64,000 bases of DNA from Pseudomonas sp. AB6 (GCF_034314105.1 NZ_JAVIWJ010000001.1:4324001-4388000); one strand, 5' to 3'; shown: positions 52,191-61,905, counted from the first letter of the stretch. The notes: a model not told the origin generated them from the letters alone. Numbers and translations are program-made.

Positions 52191-52988
52191 AAGAGGGGAA
52201 TCCCCGGCCTGCCTGTACCAAGGTCCCCAAAACTGGGCTGCTTCTAATGTTAAATAAATTATTGCAGGGTGCGTGCCAGTTTTTAATTACGCGCTTGATA
52301 AAAGCTGGTTTCTATTTGGAGGGGCATGATGGCGTGAGTTTCTAGCCGTTTTTGGTCGTTTCTGCTGGACGAGCATCAGGTCGGCCAGATGCTTTCAAAA
52401 TTGTTTTCGCACGTAATGTGAGCATCGAAAGCACGCTAGACACTAAATTGATGCATTTTTAGGGCTCTCGCTATTTTAGCAGTGCTCGCAGGCTTTGATA
52501 GACCGATGCCAGCGGCGTCACTCACGCAAAAAAATTTGTAGGAAATACACAAACTGTAACTTTAATTTGAGAAATTTCTGTTGATGTCTTTTAAGTGCTC
52601 AGAGCCCGATACGCTACTCATGAGCCATTAATAAGGTCCACGTCACGGTTTTCTTGATGAGAATCGTGATTTAGTTATAAGTGATGATGCTTTTATTCTT
52701 TATCTGAATAAAAGTGGATTCTAATGGCGACAAAGCGCTATTGGTTTGGTAGATGCGGTTTAATATTCCATTTTGGTCTGAAAAAGAGCGAAACAATTCT
52801 TTTTCGAATAATGAAATATTATTTAATCTCCATCCAAGATTTGGAGAGGCATTAGACCAAGGTCGGTAGATGACAGTATTGTGTTGACTTGATGGTCACA
52901 CTTTAGTGCTATTCGCACATCCGTGGTGGAAGGGGCGTCAGATCCCCAAGCCTTGGAACACAAGAATTAGAACGTTGAGGAGCAAAAC
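52191..52988. other. Long AT-rich leader/promoter region before the porin gene
   Basis: About 800 bases without a protein gene, clearly AT-richer than the neighbours from about 52540 on. Visible elements are a perfect nine-base hairpin CTTTTATTC / GAATAAAAG (52690-52714), an imperfect dyad CACGGTTTTC...GAATCGTG near 52645, and TTGACT at 52884 that could be a -35. No small RNA or riboswitch class is recognisable, but the length leaves room for one. Confidence 0.5.
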
Positions 52989-54371
52989 ATGAACAAGTCA
53001 AGCTTAGCGCTGGCTATCGCTGTTGGCGTATTGGCCCAACAAGCAGGCGCTGCGGGATTCCTGGAAGACAGCAAACTTAATCTCAGTTCCCGTACGTTTT
53101 ACTACGAGAACGACAACCACGCGCCGTCCGTTACTCAGAACAACCAGCGTGAAACCGGTGAAGTTCTGAAGCTTGACTACATCTCAGGTTTCACTCCAGG
53201 CACCATTGGTGTTGGTGTTGACGCCCAGATGCTCTACGGTCTGCACCTTGATGGCGGCTCAGGTCACCACCCTGCTACAGGTAACTCTTTCTGGCCAAGC
53301 GAGCACGACGGCTCGGCTGTAGATGACTTGGCTCGGGGCGACGCAAACGTTAAGTTCCGTTACTCGAAAACCGAATTGCACGTTGGTGGCGCTTTGGCCC
53401 CACAACTGCCAATTTTGCTGTCGAACGACAGCCGTGCAATGCCGCAAAACTTTGACGGTGGCATCATCACGTCCAAAGACATCGATAACGTGACATTGGT
53501 TGCTGGTCAGCTGGAACACTCCACTGGTCGTGCATCGACCAACAGCACCGGCCTGTCGGTTGCTGGTGCCTACAACAACAGCAACCAGTTCCGTTTCGCG
53601 GGTGGCGATTGGAAGGTCACTAAAGACCTGACTTTGCAGTACTACCACGCAAACCTGGAAGACTTCTACAAACAAGACTTCTTGGGCTTGGTTCACGTCC
53701 TACCGTTGGGTAATGATCAGTCGTTCAAGACTGACCTGCGTTACTTCAATAGCCGGTCTGCCGGTAAAAACAGCAGCGGCACCGCTGGTTACGCGTTCAA
53801 CAACAACGGTGGCTACGCGGACAACGCAGGCGAAGTTAACAACAAAACCTGGAGCTCAATCTTCACTTACCAGTTGGGCGGCAATTCGTTCCTGGCCGGT
53901 TACCAGAGTGTTAGTGACAGCGGCGGTTTCGTTCTGCTGAACCAAGGTAACGTGAGCACTGACGGCAAACCTGCCGGCGCGCTGAACAGCGAAGACAACG
54001 GCGGCACCAGTTTCTATCTGTTCACTGACTCTATGGTCAACGGCTTCATCCGTGCCGGTGAGAAAACCAAGTTCGCGCAGTATGCTTATGATTTCTCCCG
54101 CATCGGCGTTCCTGGCCTGAAAGCCTCGATCACCTACCTCAAGGGTGATGACATCAAGAGCTCTCTCGCTGGCAGCAGCCAGACTTTCTCCGAGTGGGAA
54201 CGTGATGCGCGTATCGACTACGTGATTCAGACTGGTTACCTGAAAGGCTTCGGTACCACTCTGCGGACCGGTAGCTACCATGTTGGTGGTGATACAACTG
54301 TTGGTAACGGCGGCACCCGTAGCACCGATCAGACTCGTCTGATCTTCAACTACACCTACGCTTTCTTTTGA
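52989..54371 (+). CDS. OprD-family outer-membrane porin
   Basis: A 460-residue outer-membrane channel of the Pseudomonas OprD (Occ) family. It has a signal peptide (MNKSSLALAIAVGVLAQQAGAAG), then GFLEDSKLNLSSRTFYYENDNH, the usual first strand. Many alternating aromatic strands follow, with LYGLHLDGGSGHHPATG as loop L1/L2, ending in TRLIFNYTYAFF with the terminal Phe needed for Bam-dependent assembly. Ligand (basic amino acid or aromatic acid) cannot be told. AGGAG-like GAGGAGC precedes the ATG. Confidence 0.93.
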   Translation: MNKSSLALAIAVGVLAQQAGAAGFLEDSKLNLSSRTFYYENDNHAPSVTQNNQRETGEVLKLDYISGFTPGTIGVGVDAQMLYGLHLDGGSGHHPATGNSFWPSEHDGSAVDDLARGDANVKFRYSKTELHVGGALAPQLPILLSNDSRAMPQNFDGGIITSKDIDNVTLVAGQLEHSTGRASTNSTGLSVAGAYNNSNQFRFAGGDWKVTKDLTLQYYHANLEDFYKQDFLGLVHVLPLGNDQSFKTDLRYFNSRSAGKNSSGTAGYAFNNNGGYADNAGEVNNKTWSSIFTYQLGGNSFLAGYQSVSDSGGFVLLNQGNVSTDGKPAGALNSEDNGGTSFYLFTDSMVNGFIRAGEKTKFAQYAYDFSRIGVPGLKASITYLKGDDIKSSLAGSSQTFSEWERDARIDYVIQTGYLKGFGTTLRTGSYHVGGDTTVGNGGTRSTDQTRLIFNYTYAFF

Positions 54372-54387
54372 CCGTAGCGAGTTGAAG

Positions 54388-54414
54388 AAGCCCCGCCCTC
54401 GTGCGGGGCTTTTT
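54388..54414 (+). terminator. Terminator of the porin gene
   Basis: Stem AGCCCCGC / GCGGGGCT, six-base loop, T-run, 16 bases after the stop. Confidence 0.92.
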
Positions 54415-54416
54415 AA

Positions 54417-54991
54417 TGCGTGAGATTTGATGTACGGCGAGTAATGATCCAATTGAATTCGATGCGATTGCAGCACTGACGTTTGGCACATTCGTAAAGA
54501 TGACAGGACCAGACACAGTAAAGTCCCCACTAACACGACGAAGCCCAGATAGAGCCAAGCCCAAAACCGGGAATTATTTTTGAAGGATTGGCGAAGCCTG
54601 CCGGAACGCAGAAGCGGGAAAGCCTTACCCGGAACTGCATTGAGCTGACCCTGCAACACTGGAAGCTTGCTAGATTTGGTTTGTGGATCTTTGGATGAAA
54701 CGTAATCAACGGTCAGATTGGTAAAACTTAGGTGAGGAATCCGGCTTTACCAACGTTGTGCGTAAAGTATGCCGAGGCATACGTAAATGGGAGGTGAAAC
54801 AGGTGTGAAAAATAACCCCCCGTTTACTGACATATGTGAAAGTTTCATTGGGCTCTAGTAATGTTATTCGTAAAAAACGTGTTGAAAATTTAAGTTATTC
54901 CAAAATATTCTAACTACATCGATATTAATTCTTATTGAAACTCAGAGCCGAGGGGCAGAGTTAGCTAACTATTAATCAAGAGGATTTAATA
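54417..54991. other. AT-rich gap before the peroxiredoxin gene
   Basis: A minus-strand frame beginning at 54659 encodes one convincing hydrophobic stretch (FWAWLYLGFVVLVGTLLCLVLSSL) but then runs antisense into the porin terminator and gene. It may be a small membrane protein or debris. From about 54790 the DNA is AT-rich and probably holds the lsfA promoter. No RNA gene recognised. Confidence 0.4.
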
Positions 54992-55630
54992 ATGAGCTTA
55001 AGACTTGGCGACATTGCCCCCGATTTCGAGCAGGAATCCAGCGAAGGAGACATTCGATTTCATGATTGGTTAGGCGACAGTTGGGGCGTTTTGTTTTCAC
55101 ACCCGGCAGATTTCACCCCGGTGTGCACCACGGAGTTGGGGTTCACCGCCAAGCTCAAAGATGAGTTCGCCAAGCGCAATGTGAAGGCCATCGCGCTCTC
55201 AGTTGATCCCGTCGATTCTCATGTGAAATGGATTGATGACATTAATCGCACCCAAAACACCTCGGTCAATTTTCCTATCTTGGCGGACGCTGATCGTAGA
55301 GTCTCAGACCTGTACGACCTGATCCATCCCAATGCCAATGACACCCTGACCGTGCGCTCTCTGTTCGTGATTGATCCGAATAAAAAAATTCGGCTGACCA
55401 TCACTTACCCCGCCAGCACGGGACGTAATTTTCATGAAATTCTGCGAGTAATTGACTCGCTGCAATTGACCGATAACTACAAGGTCGCGACCCCCGCAAA
55501 TTGGCAGGATGGAGATGATGTGGTAATTGTGCCGTCAATCAAGGATGAAGACGAAATCAAGCAGCGCTTTCCCAAGGGTTACACCGCAGTCACCCCTTAC
55601 TTGCGCTTGACCCCACAACCTAATCGTTAG
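54992..55630 (+). CDS. lsfA: 1-Cys peroxiredoxin (LsfA/Prx6-like)
   Basis: A 212-residue peroxidase. The active-site motif is PADFTPVCTTEL with the peroxidatic Cys45, the only Cys in the chain, hence the 1-Cys type. DADRRVSDLYDLIHPN and TYPASTGRNFHEILRVIDSLQL match the Prx6 group, as does the C-terminal domain. In pseudomonads LsfA acts in peroxide defence and sulfur-starvation responses. Single gene with AGAGGA ribosome site; no regulator gene is clearly tied to it. Confidence 0.94.
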   Translation: MSLRLGDIAPDFEQESSEGDIRFHDWLGDSWGVLFSHPADFTPVCTTELGFTAKLKDEFAKRNVKAIALSVDPVDSHVKWIDDINRTQNTSVNFPILADADRRVSDLYDLIHPNANDTLTVRSLFVIDPNKKIRLTITYPASTGRNFHEILRVIDSLQLTDNYKVATPANWQDGDDVVIVPSIKDEDEIKQRFPKGYTAVTPYLRLTPQPNR

Positions 55631-55789
55631 CAGTTTCGTGTTTTAAAAGGGCCGATAGCAAACAAGCTCGGCCTTTAGATATCTGCATTCCTGTTTTGCT
55701 CTTGGTACGGGTTATCGAGAGCCGACAACTCAGAGTTTCATCGTGCCAACGAGCTGAGACGCAAGCACCGGGAAGATCCGGCCAGTGAG

Positions 55790-56431
55790 TCAGCTGTCAA
55801 GCGACTCCCGCTTGGGCAGATAAGGTGGCAAATACAGCCCTAAGTAAGCGTCGAACACACGCATGCCTTCTTCAGCTAAACGCGGCGTGATCTCGTTGTG
55901 CAACTGTATCGAGCGCGCATAGACCCGGTCACCCAGTTCCATCGCCAAGGCAAAAACATCAACGTCGACAGGCATCGCCGGAAGCTGGAAATGCCGGTTG
56001 AAAAGCTCCTGCATTAGGTGGCCCAGCTCAATGTCGTGCTGACGGTCGGCTTGGGTCACCTCGGTCAGGCCGTGTTGCGCGAGGATCAATTGGCGGGCGG
56101 CGGCATCGGCGCTGTAGATGCTCAACATTCGAAGTTCAACCAAGCGCGACAAGTCATGCCAGCTGCTGAGCTGATCGTGCGCTATGGGCGCTTGTAGGCA
56201 GGCGCGGAAGGCCGCATGGATATCGGCGGTCAAGGCTTCGAGCAGGGCTGGAACGCTGGCGAAAAAGTGATACACCGACGATGGTGGAATCTGCGCGCGT
56301 TCGGCCACCAAGTAAATCGACAAACTGGCCACGCCTTCGGTGGCAAGCAGCGTGCGGGCGGCGTCGAGAATCGAATCGATACGAGCTTGGCTGCGAGCGC
56401 GGGGTTTGCGGGCGGTGACGGGGCGAGTCAT
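55790..56431 (-). CDS. TetR-family regulator next to the spu locus (AguR-like)
   Basis: A 213-residue regulator. The N-terminal helix-turn-helix spans about 14-60 (ARSQARIDSILDAARTLLATEG, then AERAQIPPSSVYHFF), with an all-helical ligand domain after it. Position beside spuI recalls AguR of P. aeruginosa, which represses agmatine genes (aguBA) there. No agu genes are present here, so its targets could be spuI, lsfA or distant. The start at 56431 has GGAA seven bases upstream; the frame to 56500 lacks family similarity. Confidence 0.85.
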   Translation of the reverse strand: MTRPVTARKPRARSQARIDSILDAARTLLATEGVASLSIYLVAERAQIPPSSVYHFFASVPALLEALTADIHAAFRACLQAPIAHDQLSSWHDLSRLVELRMLSIYSADAAARQLILAQHGLTEVTQADRQHDIELGHLMQELFNRHFQLPAMPVDVDVFALAMELGDRVYARSIQLHNEITPRLAEEGMRVFDAYLGLYLPPYLPKRESLDS

Positions 56432-56498
56432 GGATGATTTCCGGTGCAGGGGCAGCGGGGATTGTACGCGACACATTGGTCTCCCAGCTCGGAACGAC

Positions 56499-56541
56499 AA
56501 AAAAACGCCGCAAGCCCATAAGGCCGACGGCGTTCTTTTTT
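56499..56541 (-). terminator. Terminator of spuI
   Basis: Stem AACGCCG / CGGCGTT with a 17-base loop containing GCC...GGC, A-run and T-run on either side, 12 bases past the spuI stop. Confidence 0.8.
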
Positions 56542-56552
56542 ACGGCACAGCG

Positions 56553-57929
56553 TTACACCGTGTGCAGGTACCAGTTGTACTCAAGGTCGGAGATGGAGTG
56601 TTCGAACTCTTCCAGCTCGCTTTCCTTGCAGGCGACGAAGATATCGATGTATTTCGGATCGATATAGCGCGCCATGATTTCACTGTCGTCCAGCTCGCGC
56701 AGGGCATCGCGCAAGTTGTTAGGCAGGCTTTGTTCGTTCTGCTCGTAGGAGTTGCCTTCCACGGGTGCGCCTGGCTCGATCTTGTTGGTCAAGCCGTGGT
56801 GCACGCCCGCCAGCACGGAGGCCAGCAGTAAGTAAGGGTTGGCATCGGCACCGGCTACCCGGTGTTCGATACGTACAGCGTCTGCCGATCCGGTTGGTAC
56901 GCGCAAGGCGACAGTCCGGTTATCCAGGCCCCAGCACGGCGAGTTAGGCACATAAAACTGTGCACCAAAACGACGGTAGGAGTTGACGTTCGGGCACAAG
57001 AACGCCATCGACGCCGGTAGGGTCTCGAGCACACCGCCGATCGCGTGGCGTAACGCGGCGTTCTGCTCGGGATCCTCGCTGGTAAAGATGTTTTTGCCAT
57101 CGCGATCAAGAATCGAGATATGGACGTGTAAACCGTTACCTGCCTGACCCGGATAGGGTTTGGCCATAAAGGTCGAGTCCATTTCGTGGTCGTAGGCGAT
57201 GTTTTTGATCAAGCGCTTAAGTAGCACCGCGTAATCGCACGCTTTGATTGGGTCAGCGACATGGTGCAAGTTCACTTCGAACTGCGCCGGGGCACTTTCC
57301 TTGACGATGGCGTCAGCCGGAATGCCTTGTTCTTTGGCACCTTCCAGAACGTCCTGGAGGCAGTCAACGTATTCGTCGAGGTCGTCGATCAGGTAAACCT
57401 GAGTCGAATGAGGGCGTTTGCCAGAAATCGGCGAGCGCGGTGGCTGGGGACGACCGTTCACGTTCTCCTGATCGATCAGGTAGAACTCAAGTTCGAACGC
57501 GGCGCAAATAGTCAGGCCCATTTCATCGAACTTGCTGACGACCTGACGCAGAACTTCGCGGGGGTCGGCAAAGAAGGGTTCGCCTTCTATTTCGTGCATG
57601 GTCATCAGCAACTGCGCAGTAGGGCGCTTTTGCCAAGGTTCGTTGCAGAGAGTGCCGGGGATTGGATAACAGATTCGGTCAGCATCACCGATATCCAGAC
57701 CCAGACCGGTGCTTTCTACCGTCGAGCCATTGATGTCCAGGGCAAACAGAGAGGCAGGCAAGTTAATGCCTTTCTCGTAAACCTTATGGAGGCTGGTGCG
57801 TTCTATGCGCTTACCGCGCACTACACCATTCATATCTGCAATCAGAAGGTCGACGTACAGAACCTCAGGATGTTCCTTAAGGAACGCGTTCGCTTCGTTA
57901 AGCTGAACGGCACGCGGGGGTACCGACAT
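56553..57929 (-). CDS. spuI: Gamma-glutamylpolyamine synthetase, glutamine-synthetase family
   Basis: ATP-dependent ligation of glutamate to a polyamine amino group, the first step of the gamma-glutamylation route. The 458-residue GS-type fold shows VLYVDLLIADMNGVVRGKRI at the start, the metal-binding AAFELEFYLID, GNGLHVHISILD, and EHRVAGADANPYLLLASVLAGVHHGL. Divergent from spuA; the order spuI / spuABC matches P. aeruginosa. Overlap of function with spuB is likely; in PAO1 several paralogues (PauA-type) share substrates. Confidence 0.92.
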   Translation of the reverse strand: MSVPPRAVQLNEANAFLKEHPEVLYVDLLIADMNGVVRGKRIERTSLHKVYEKGINLPASLFALDINGSTVESTGLGLDIGDADRICYPIPGTLCNEPWQKRPTAQLLMTMHEIEGEPFFADPREVLRQVVSKFDEMGLTICAAFELEFYLIDQENVNGRPQPPRSPISGKRPHSTQVYLIDDLDEYVDCLQDVLEGAKEQGIPADAIVKESAPAQFEVNLHHVADPIKACDYAVLLKRLIKNIAYDHEMDSTFMAKPYPGQAGNGLHVHISILDRDGKNIFTSEDPEQNAALRHAIGGVLETLPASMAFLCPNVNSYRRFGAQFYVPNSPCWGLDNRTVALRVPTGSADAVRIEHRVAGADANPYLLLASVLAGVHHGLTNKIEPGAPVEGNSYEQNEQSLPNNLRDALRELDDSEIMARYIDPKYIDIFVACKESELEEFEHSISDLEYNWYLHTV

Positions 57930-58017
57930 GATGAAACACCTTTGTTGTTAAAAATATCAATCATCGAGCGTTGCGGGTTTCAGTCAATCCGAAAGCCATG
58001 ATGAAGTCAATAGAGCC

Positions 58018-58076
58018 TTTTTTTGCCCCAAAAAAGCACTGGAGGGGGCTTTTTGCGGCAATTTAGGGCAAAAAAA
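58018..58076. promoter_or_regulatory. Nested palindromes between spuI and spuA
   Basis: An outer perfect 11-base pair, TTTTTTTGCCC (58018) and GGGCAAAAAAA (58066), encloses an inner pair AAAAAGC / GCTTTTT. It lies in the 277-base divergent region, 89 bases from spuI and 130 from spuA. Candidate operator for a polyamine-responsive regulator; as RNA it could also work as a hairpin on either leader. Confidence 0.5.
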
Positions 58077-58206
58077 GCGTATCCGAGTTCTTGGGATATG
58101 CAGGCTTGAGCGGGCTGTGTTCTATTTTTTACGGGGGTGTTGTGTAAAAAAATGAACAAGGCTAAGCTCGATTGCAACCCAAAATAGCAATAATACCGGG
58201 GGTCCC

Positions 58207-58983
58207 ATGTCTCGCCTGCCGTTAATCGGCGTGACCGCCTGCACTAAGCAGATTGGTCTGCACAGTTATCACATCAGTGGTGACAAATATGTACACGCAG
58301 TCGCTCTTGCTGCTAAGGGCCTGCCACTGATCCTGCCTTCACTGGCCGAATTACTCGACCCTGCCGACCTTCTTTCCAGTCTTGATGGGCTCCTGTTTAC
58401 CGGGTCGCCCTCCAATGTCGAGCCCTATCACTACGGCGGCCCAGCCAGTTTGCCAGGCACTGATCATGATCCTGAACGCGATCGCACCACCTTACCGTTA
58501 ATTCGTGCAGCTGTGGCAGCGGGCGTACCGATATTGGGTATCTGCCGAGGCTTTCAAGAAATGAATGTCGCGTTCGGCGGGAGCCTGCACCAGCAGGTTC
58601 ATGAAGTCGGAACGTTCATGGACCATCGTGAGCAAAGTGACGATCCGCTCGACGTCCAATACGGTCCCAGTCATACGATGTATATCCAGCCAGGCGGCGT
58701 TCTTGCAGCTCTCGGCTTACCGAGTGAAATCGAAGTCAACTCGATTCACGGACAGGGCGTTGAGCGTCTGGGGCTTGGCTTGCGCGTCGAAGCGCTGGCG
58801 CCGGATGGGCTGATTGAAGCGATTTCGGTCGAGGCAGGCTTAAGTTTTGCGTTGGGCGTGCAATGGCACCCTGAATGGCAGGTCACCTCGAATCCGAACT
58901 ACCTTGCGATCTTTCAGGCATTTGGCGATGCCTGTCGAGCGCGGGCGAAACTACGCGACGCAGACGCGTTAAAACGTGCCTGA
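58207..58983 (+). CDS. spuA: Gamma-glutamyl-GABA hydrolase (class I GATase-like, PuuD type)
   Basis: The 258 residues carry the nucleophile Cys113 in ILGICRGFQEMNVAFGG and the His-Glu pair in GVQWHPEWQ. GLLFTGSPSNVEPYHYGGP is typical of the peptidase C26/PuuD group. It releases GABA or the aminoacid from its gamma-glutamyl adduct in the last step of the pathway. First gene of spuABCDE; the next gene starts 40 bases downstream. Confidence 0.94.
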   Translation: MSRLPLIGVTACTKQIGLHSYHISGDKYVHAVALAAKGLPLILPSLAELLDPADLLSSLDGLLFTGSPSNVEPYHYGGPASLPGTDHDPERDRTTLPLIRAAVAAGVPILGICRGFQEMNVAFGGSLHQQVHEVGTFMDHREQSDDPLDVQYGPSHTMYIQPGGVLAALGLPSEIEVNSIHGQGVERLGLGLRVEALAPDGLIEAISVEAGLSFALGVQWHPEWQVTSNPNYLAIFQAFGDACRARAKLRDADALKRA

Positions 58984-59023
58984 GTCCTCATCGGGCCCAG
59001 GTTTTATGACCCATGAGGTATTT

Positions 59024-60382
59024 ATGAGTAACAACCTCGATCAGCTCACGGATTGGTTGAAAGAGCACAAGATCACCGAAGTCGAATGCATGATCAGCGA
59101 CCTCACCGGGATCACTCGTGGCAAGATTTCACCCACTAATAAATTCATCGCCGAAAAAGGCATGCGGCTGCCGGAGAGCGTGTTGCTGCAGACGGTCACC
59201 GGTGATTATGTCGAAGATGACATCTATTACGAACTGCTGGACCCGGCCGACATCGACATGATCTGCCGCCCCGATCAAAATGCCGTGTTTCTTGTCCCAT
59301 GGGCCATCGAGCCTACCGCCCAAGTCATTCACGACACCTACGACAAGCAGGGCAACCCCATTGAGTTGTCTCCGCGCAACGTATTGAAGAAAGTTCTTAA
59401 ACTCTATGCCGACAAAGGCTGGCAGCCCATTGTGGCGCCAGAGATGGAGTTTTATCTGACCAAGCGCTGCGAAGATCCTGATTTTCCGTTGCAGCCGCCG
59501 ATAGGCCGCTCCGGTCGCCCGGAAACCGGGCGTCAATCCTTCTCTATAGAAGCCGCCAACGAATTCGATCCGCTGTTCGAAGATGTTTATGACTGGTGTG
59601 AGTTACAGAACCTGGATCTTGATACGTTGATCCACGAAGACGGCACGGCCCAAATGGAAATTAACTTCCGTCACGGCAATGCATTGTCATTGGCGGATCA
59701 GATTCTGGTGTTCAAGCGCACCATGCGCGAAGCCGCGCTCAAGCACGATGTAGCTGCCACCTTCATGGCCAAGCCCATGACCGGAGAGCCGGGCAGCGCG
59801 ATGCATTTGCATCAGAACGTCATTGATGTCGCTACCGGCAAAAACATCTTTTCTAATGAAGACGGGACGATGAGTGAGTTGTTTTTGTGCCACATCGGTG
59901 GACTGCAAAAATTTATCCCTGAACTGCTGCCGTTGTTCGCGCCGAACGTAAATTCGTTCCGCCGTTTTCTGCCCGATACTTCTGCGCCAGTGAACGTGGA
60001 GTGGGGCGAAGAGAACCGCACAGTCGGGTTGCGCGTACCGGACGCTGGCCCGCAAAACCGTCGTGTGGAAAACCGCCTCCCAGGGGCCGATGCCAACCCT
60101 TATCTGGCGATTGCCGCCAGCCTGTTGTGTGGCTTTATCGGCATGGTCGAGGCAATTAACCCCAGTGCGCCGGTCGTCGGGCGAGGTTATGAGCGGCGCA
60201 ACCTGCGCCTGCCACTGACCATTGAGGACGCGCTGGAACGGATGGAAAACAGCAAGACTATCGAAAAATACCTCGGCAAGAAGTTCATCGTTGGTTACGT
60301 CGCAGTCAAGCGTGCCGAGCATGAGAATTTCAAGCGCGTGATCAGCTCCTGGGAACGTGAGTTCCTGCTGTTCGCGGTCTGA
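59024..60382 (+). CDS. spuB: Gamma-glutamylpolyamine synthetase, glutamine-synthetase family
   Basis: A 452-residue second GS-type ligase of the locus: CMISDLTGITRGKISP near the start, APEMEFYLTK and HEDGTAQMEINFRHG for metal and substrate, GSAMHLHQNV, ENRLPGADANPYLAIAASLLCGF. The ATG at 59024 has GAGGT six bases upstream; two earlier in-frame ATGs (58976 inside spuA, 59006) are less well placed. It lies between spuA and spuC and is likely specific for putrescine-type substrates. Confidence 0.93.
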   Translation: MSNNLDQLTDWLKEHKITEVECMISDLTGITRGKISPTNKFIAEKGMRLPESVLLQTVTGDYVEDDIYYELLDPADIDMICRPDQNAVFLVPWAIEPTAQVIHDTYDKQGNPIELSPRNVLKKVLKLYADKGWQPIVAPEMEFYLTKRCEDPDFPLQPPIGRSGRPETGRQSFSIEAANEFDPLFEDVYDWCELQNLDLDTLIHEDGTAQMEINFRHGNALSLADQILVFKRTMREAALKHDVAATFMAKPMTGEPGSAMHLHQNVIDVATGKNIFSNEDGTMSELFLCHIGGLQKFIPELLPLFAPNVNSFRRFLPDTSAPVNVEWGEENRTVGLRVPDAGPQNRRVENRLPGADANPYLAIAASLLCGFIGMVEAINPSAPVVGRGYERRNLRLPLTIEDALERMENSKTIEKYLGKKFIVGYVAVKRAEHENFKRVISSWEREFLLFAV

Positions 60383-60402
60383 TAAATACGGAGAATTGCG
60401 GT

Positions 60403-61767
60403 ATGAGTACCAGCACAACACAAACGCGCCAATGGCAGGCCCTGAGCCGAGATCATCACTTAGCGCCGTTCAGTGACTACAAACAACTGCAGGAAAAAGG
60501 CCCACGCATTATTACTCGCGCCAAGGGTGTTTACCTGTGGGACAGCGAAGGCCACAAAATTCTCGACGGCATGGCCGGTCTCTGGTGCGTCGCCATCGGT
60601 TATGGTCGCGAAGAACTGGCAGATGCCGCTAGCAAACAAATGCGTGAGCTGCCTTATTACAACTTGTTCTTCCAAACCGCCCACCCGCCGGTGCTGGAAT
60701 TGGCTAAAGCCATTTCCGATATCGCGCCCGAAGGCATGAATCATGTGTTTTTCACCGGTTCTGGTTCGGAAGGTAACGACACCATGCTGCGTATGGTCCG
60801 TCATTACTGGGCTATCAAGGGGCAGCCGAGCAAGAAGATCATTATCAGTCGGGTCAACGGTTATCACGGCTCGACAGTGGCGGGCGCCAGCTTGGGCGGC
60901 ATGACTTATATGCATGAGCAGGGCGACTTACCGATTCCGGGCATCGTCCACATTCCTCAGCCGTATTGGTTCGGTGAAGGCGGCGACATGAGTCCGGACG
61001 AGTTCGGGGTGTGGGCCGCCGAACAACTGGAAGCGAAGATTATCGAGTTGGGCGTCAATAACGTGGGTGCTTTTATTGCCGAGCCGATTCAGGGCGCGGG
61101 CGGCGTGATCGTTCCGCCTAAAACCTATTGGCCGAAAATCAAAGAGATTCTCGCCAAGTACGACATTTTATTCGTCGCCGATGAAGTGATCTGCGGATTT
61201 GGTCGCACCGGTGAGTGGTTCGGGTCCGATTTCTACGATCTCAAGCCGGACATGATGACCATCGCCAAAGGCCTGACCTCGGGATATATCCCCATGGGCG
61301 GACTGATCGTGCGCGACGAAGTGGTCAAGGTGCTTAATGAAGGCGGCGATTTCAATCATGGCTTTACCTATTCCGGGCATCCGGTGGCGGCGGCTGTCGC
61401 CCTGGAAAACATTCGAATCTTGCGCGATGAAAAAATCGTCGAGCGCGTAAAGGCTGAAACGGCACCTTATTTGCAAAAGCGTTTACGTGAGCTGAATGAT
61501 CACCCGCTGGTCGGTGAGGTTCGGGGTGTTGGACTGTTGGGCGCGATTGAGTTGGTGAAAGATAAGGCCACTCGCGAGCGTTATGTCGGCCAAGGTGCTG
61601 GCATGATCTGCCGGACATTCTGCTTTGATAACGGCCTGATCATGCGTGCGGTAGGTGACACCATGATCATTTCGCCCCCCTTGGTCATTAGTTTTGCCGA
61701 AATCGACGAATTGATCACCAAGGCGCGCACCTGCCTTGATCTGACGTTGCATGTATTACAAGGCTAA
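60403..61767 (+). CDS. spuC: Putrescine/polyamine-pyruvate aminotransferase
   Basis: A 454-residue class III PLP-dependent aminotransferase. LWDSEGHKILDGMAGLWCV near the start, FFTGSGSEGNDTMLRM (PLP phosphate), VNGYHGSTVAGASLGG, FVADEVICGFGRTGEWFGS with the PLP-binding Asp, and the Schiff-base Lys in MTIAKGLTSGYIPMGG. It moves an amino group from putrescine or its adducts to pyruvate. It starts 20 bases after spuB. A weak hairpin (GGCGGTC / GGCCGCC) at about 61822 precedes spuD. Confidence 0.95.
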   Translation: MSTSTTQTRQWQALSRDHHLAPFSDYKQLQEKGPRIITRAKGVYLWDSEGHKILDGMAGLWCVAIGYGREELADAASKQMRELPYYNLFFQTAHPPVLELAKAISDIAPEGMNHVFFTGSGSEGNDTMLRMVRHYWAIKGQPSKKIIISRVNGYHGSTVAGASLGGMTYMHEQGDLPIPGIVHIPQPYWFGEGGDMSPDEFGVWAAEQLEAKIIELGVNNVGAFIAEPIQGAGGVIVPPKTYWPKIKEILAKYDILFVADEVICGFGRTGEWFGSDFYDLKPDMMTIAKGLTSGYIPMGGLIVRDEVVKVLNEGGDFNHGFTYSGHPVAAAVALENIRILRDEKIVERVKAETAPYLQKRLRELNDHPLVGEVRGVGLLGAIELVKDKATRERYVGQGAGMICRTFCFDNGLIMRAVGDTMIISPPLVISFAEIDELITKARTCLDLTLHVLQG

Positions 61768-61905
61768 GTGCTAGGCTCAGCCGGAAAAAAGAAAAGGCGG
61801 ATTCGGCGGTCTTGAAGGCCGCCCAAAATCTTGCCAGACAACCGACTGTTTCAGTAATCAGTCACCGCGACCTAACGGTAGTGTTCTAACAATGGAGCTC
61901 CACGC

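Noticed and set aside
53856..54659. 267-residue minus-strand frame ending inside the porin gene
   Set aside because: Most of it is antisense to the porin and its terminator. Only the first 60 residues, with one hydrophobic stretch, could be real, and these are noted under the gap feature.
57930..58206. Sigma-54 promoter upstream of spuA
   Set aside because: A GG...TTTTTGC stretch near 58041-58056 looked promising, but the GG to GC spacing is not ten bases.
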